Of a DNA stretch of 42,529 bases, positions 40,464 through 42,529 are shown in pieces. The position numbers and the translations under genes are program-made. Below the pieces are notes generated by a model. That model had not been told where the DNA came from, made no database searches, and was given only the letters and a program-made list of their open reading frames with translations. The stretch's first letter is position 1. Each line of letters starts with the position of its first letter. The stretch is taken from positions 1-42,529 of the forward strand of contig JALSHG010000106.1 of the NCBI GenBank assembly GCA_026982355.1. Reading direction: 5' to 3'. The stretch comes from Thermodesulfovibrio sp. GTDB taxonomy: Bacteria; Nitrospirota; Thermodesulfovibrionia; UBA6902.

Positions 40464-40715
40464 ATGAAACAGATAGTGCTCAAAATCAGCCACGACGGAA
40501 AAGACTGGGTTGTGGAAAACAGTCTTGTATCGATGTCCTCTCCCACGCTCGAGGAGATAGATGCCGGAATAGGTGCGCTCCTGAGAGAGAAAGGATTTAT
40601 CGGGAAGGGGGAGAAGGCGCGGGTCAGGATGGAATTCGACAGTTCGGGGATACCGCAGTGGATCAGGCAGTATTCGCACCACTATTTCGACCGGATCGTG
40701 GACATACAGGGATGA
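40464..40715 (+). CDS. Small conserved-type protein of the exporter operon (possibly DUF5395)
   Basis: An 83-aa soluble protein beginning MKQIVLKISHDGKDWVVEN, with a central SPTLEEIDAGIGALLREKGF helix and WIRQYSHHYF near the end. It vaguely recalls the DUF5395 family, which I cannot verify. It is coupled to the preceding membrane protein and 95 nt upstream of the exporter gene. Function unknown; no catalytic motif is evident. Confidence 0.65.
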   Translation: MKQIVLKISHDGKDWVVENSLVSMSSPTLEEIDAGIGALLREKGFIGKGEKARVRMEFDSSGIPQWIRQYSHHYFDRIVDIQG

Positions 40716-40810
40716 AACTCTCACGAGCCGGGGGCAGGATATACGGTGCTTTTATTATTGATGAACCGCTGTTAAGCGCGGGCGGCAAACAATAAAAAAG
40801 GGGGTGCATT

Positions 40811-42403
40811 ATGGTACAACCTGAAAGAAAATGGTACTCGGGCATGCTGACCCAGGAAGACTGGTGGGCGGTATGGCTGGGTGTCGGCTTTTTCTTTTTA
40901 TCCCTCCTGAACATAGCGGGGATCGACCTTGTCGGGTGGATCACCTATCCGACAAAGTGGGTCTTCAACGTGCCTGAAGGAGGCAAGGGCGCAATCAGTC
41001 ATGCATTTTACGCCCTCGGCAAGAAGTACAGCCTGACCGCCAAAGACTTTTACAAGGGGCTGGGCTGGTGGAGCATTATATGGACATACGTCATCTTCAC
41101 CATCGCCACCTGCATAGGCGCCGCGTCCATGAAATGGAACGTCAGGAAGTTTTTTACAGGCTGGACGATCATCTTTTTCCTGACAATCGCCACGTGGTTT
41201 ATAGGACATCACGCCTTTTTCGCGGCAAACAAGATCAACATGGGCAAGTACGGGCTGAACTTTGCGCTTTCGCTCGGCGGCGGCGGCTCATTCATTCTGG
41301 CGCTGATCGTCGGCCTGATCATAGGGAATTTCTTCAAAGGATTTGCGGAATTCCTGAGCGAAGCGGCAAAACCGGAATGGTACATCAAGACAGCGATAGT
41401 CACCCTGGGAGTGAAACTCGGCTATCTCCCGATCAAGCTTGCAGGCATGTCGCAGAAACTGGGAAAGGCGGCGACCGGCCTGACGTTTGATCTCTTTATC
41501 GCGGGCGCTGTGGCGACCATCGTGGCTTACATGGTATTCTGGCCCGGCGTCTATATTATTTCACGCAGGATATTCAAGCTTCCCCGCAAGACGGCCGCCG
41601 TGCTCGGCTCGGGCATTTCGATATGCGGCGTATCAGCGGCTGTCGCAACCGGGGGTGCGGTCAGGGCCAAGCCCGTTGTGTCCATAATGGTTTCCGCACT
41701 GGTCGTCATATGGGCGGTCATCGAGCTCGTCATCCTACCCGGATTCTTCACCCATGTATGGCCCGGCACAAAGGACCCGCTGGTTGCAGGAGCCGCACTG
41801 GGCATGTCGGTCAAGACGGACGGCGCGGACGCCGCGGCGGGCGAGTTAATGGACGAACTCATGCGGAACAAGATAGAGGCCGACACCAACGGCGCGGTAA
41901 AATGGCCGTCGGGCATTATAACCTCAAGCGCCGTGATGACAAAGGTATGGATCGACATGTTCATAGGTATATGGGCATTTGTGCTGGCAATGGTGTGGGT
42001 GTACAGCATCGACCGGAGGCCGGGGGAAACGGTGCCGGTGTCGGAGGTCTGGCACAGGTTCCCGAAGTTTGTTATCGGCTACTTCTTCACCTGGCTTTTC
42101 CTGCTCGCCCTCTACTTCGGTCCGGGACAGGCCGGCGCGCCCGAGGCCATGCCGTTCCTGAAATCCGTGAAGGCGGGGGCCGTCCCCATTGAAAAGGGCA
42201 TGAGAAAACTGTTTTTCATGCTTACATTCATGAGTCTCGGCATTATAACGGATTTCAAGAAGCTCAGGGAAGCGCAGTTCGGCAAGATGGTGTGGGTGTA
42301 CTTCGTGGCCCTTTTCCTGTTCATTATACCGGTGGCCCTTGTTATCGCCTATCTCTTCCATCACGGGATGCAGATACCCAACATTGCGGGGTATGTAAAG
42401 TAA
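40811..42403 (+). CDS. YeiH-family putative sulfate exporter (UPF0324)
   Basis: A 530-aa integral membrane protein with about 11-12 hydrophobic helices. The family core reads GVKLGYLPIKLAGM, AVLGSGISICGVSAAVATGGAVRAKPV and, near the C-terminus, FFMLTFMSLGIITDFKKL. YeiH proteins of E. coli type are about 340-350 aa. This one has a longer N-terminus and an inserted hydrophilic region (about residues 320-370) seen in larger homologues. AAGGGGGTG precedes the ATG. It is the last gene of a sigma-54-driven three-gene operon. Sulfate or sulfite export is the database-style prediction, not demonstrated for this subtype. Confidence 0.88.
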   Translation: MVQPERKWYSGMLTQEDWWAVWLGVGFFFLSLLNIAGIDLVGWITYPTKWVFNVPEGGKGAISHAFYALGKKYSLTAKDFYKGLGWWSIIWTYVIFTIATCIGAASMKWNVRKFFTGWTIIFFLTIATWFIGHHAFFAANKINMGKYGLNFALSLGGGGSFILALIVGLIIGNFFKGFAEFLSEAAKPEWYIKTAIVTLGVKLGYLPIKLAGMSQKLGKAATGLTFDLFIAGAVATIVAYMVFWPGVYIISRRIFKLPRKTAAVLGSGISICGVSAAVATGGAVRAKPVVSIMVSALVVIWAVIELVILPGFFTHVWPGTKDPLVAGAALGMSVKTDGADAAAGELMDELMRNKIEADTNGAVKWPSGIITSSAVMTKVWIDMFIGIWAFVLAMVWVYSIDRRPGETVPVSEVWHRFPKFVIGYFFTWLFLLALYFGPGQAGAPEAMPFLKSVKAGAVPIEKGMRKLFFMLTFMSLGIITDFKKLREAQFGKMVWVYFVALFLFIIPVALVIAYLFHHGMQIPNIAGYVK

Positions 42404-42420
42404 TTCCTGATGTTGCATAA

Positions 42421-42529
42421 ACCTTAATGTTGCATAAACGGGCGGGAGAGTCTCCCGTAAAACCTTTATAAAGCGATGGGATTTTGTAAATATGTCTATG
42501 TTGCAGGAAATAACGGAGAGTGAAGTTCC
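42421..42529 (+). repeat. Family A repeat, copy A20 (long form, cut by the window end)
   Basis: ACCTTAATGTTGCATAAACGG, GTAAAACCTTTATAAAGCGATGGG and the long-form core up to GAGAGTGAAGTTCC match A11. A partial extra end (TGATGTTGCATAA, 42407-42419) precedes it. It starts 17 nt after the exporter stop, in the sense orientation. Confidence 0.85.

Noticed and set aside
1-42529. tRNA, rRNA, riboswitch or complete insertion sequence
   Set aside because: Scanning the intergenic regions by eye revealed no tRNA-like TTCGA/acceptor pairs, no rRNA segments, no T-box before glyQS and no transposase. A covariance-model search would be needed to exclude small RNAs.

Overview
The window looks like a chromosomal piece of an anaerobic, sulfur-metabolising bacterium. 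Gene content points to the Nitrospirota (Thermodesulfovibrionia-like): pyruvate phosphate dikinase, a three-polypeptide ferredoxin-rich glutamate synthase, many Fe-S and radical SAM proteins, TusA/YedE sulfur transport, a YeiH-type exporter, and sigma-54 activators. This placement is an inference from gene families, not a computed phylogeny. No rRNA, tRNA, CRISPR array or complete insertion sequence was seen.

Layout. 1-2860: a PilZ/zinc-ribbon sigma-54 activator, then a repeat-rich stretch and a 78-aa CxxC protein. 2867-8729 (minus): ppdK and the glyQ-glyS operon. 8973-11437 (plus): yggS-proC-yggT-divIVA. 11652-12317: an AAA ATPase cut short by a repeat. 12426-17582 (minus): glutamate synthase split into amidotransferase, FMN synthase, and GXGXG+GltD+ferredoxin polypeptides. 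18070-19642 (minus): an AT-rich island encoding an MqsR-like toxin, an MqsA-like antitoxin with a long C-terminal extension and a SecB-like chaperone, i.e. a toxin-antitoxin-chaperone (TAC) module. 20159-22331 (plus): phosphohexomutase and a DsbA-like thiol oxidoreductase. 22333-28630 (minus): an Fe-S CCG-domain oxidoreductase, LarE, RNase G and a radical SAM/DUF2344 fusion. 29003-31850 (minus): a B12-type radical SAM protein and a UGM-like flavoprotein. 32145-35284 (minus): UspA, a Gly/Tyr-rich membrane-anchored protein, TusA, YedE and a DUF1858 protein. 35554-39002 (plus): a sensor kinase with a CxxCH-bearing DUF3365-like domain and an NtrC-type regulator. 39096-39672: a restriction-enzyme-like remnant and a BrnT toxin pair (minus). 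39999-42403 (plus): a sigma-54 promoter and a three-gene operon ending in a YeiH-family exporter.

The most striking feature is a dispersed, imperfectly palindromic repeat, called family A here. About 20 copies or fragments occur in 42.5 kb, in size classes of about 55-70, 75-105 and 180-220 bp. One end reads CCTTAATGTTGCATAA and the other CTGTAAGG. It often forms most of a spacer between co-directional genes. At every co-directional spacer I could score, it lies in the same orientation relative to transcription: the first end follows a stop codon (or supplies it) and the second end precedes the next start codon, sometimes contributing the ribosome binding site. A second family (B, about 130 bp, ends with TTGCAAAAGT) has three copies.

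The TAC island is bracketed by directly repeated family A copies, and the BrnT region is also flanked by them. Together with a truncated ATPase and fragments resembling a restriction enzyme and a ribbon-helix-helix protein, this suggests repeated acquisition and decay of defence or addiction genes at repeat-marked sites.
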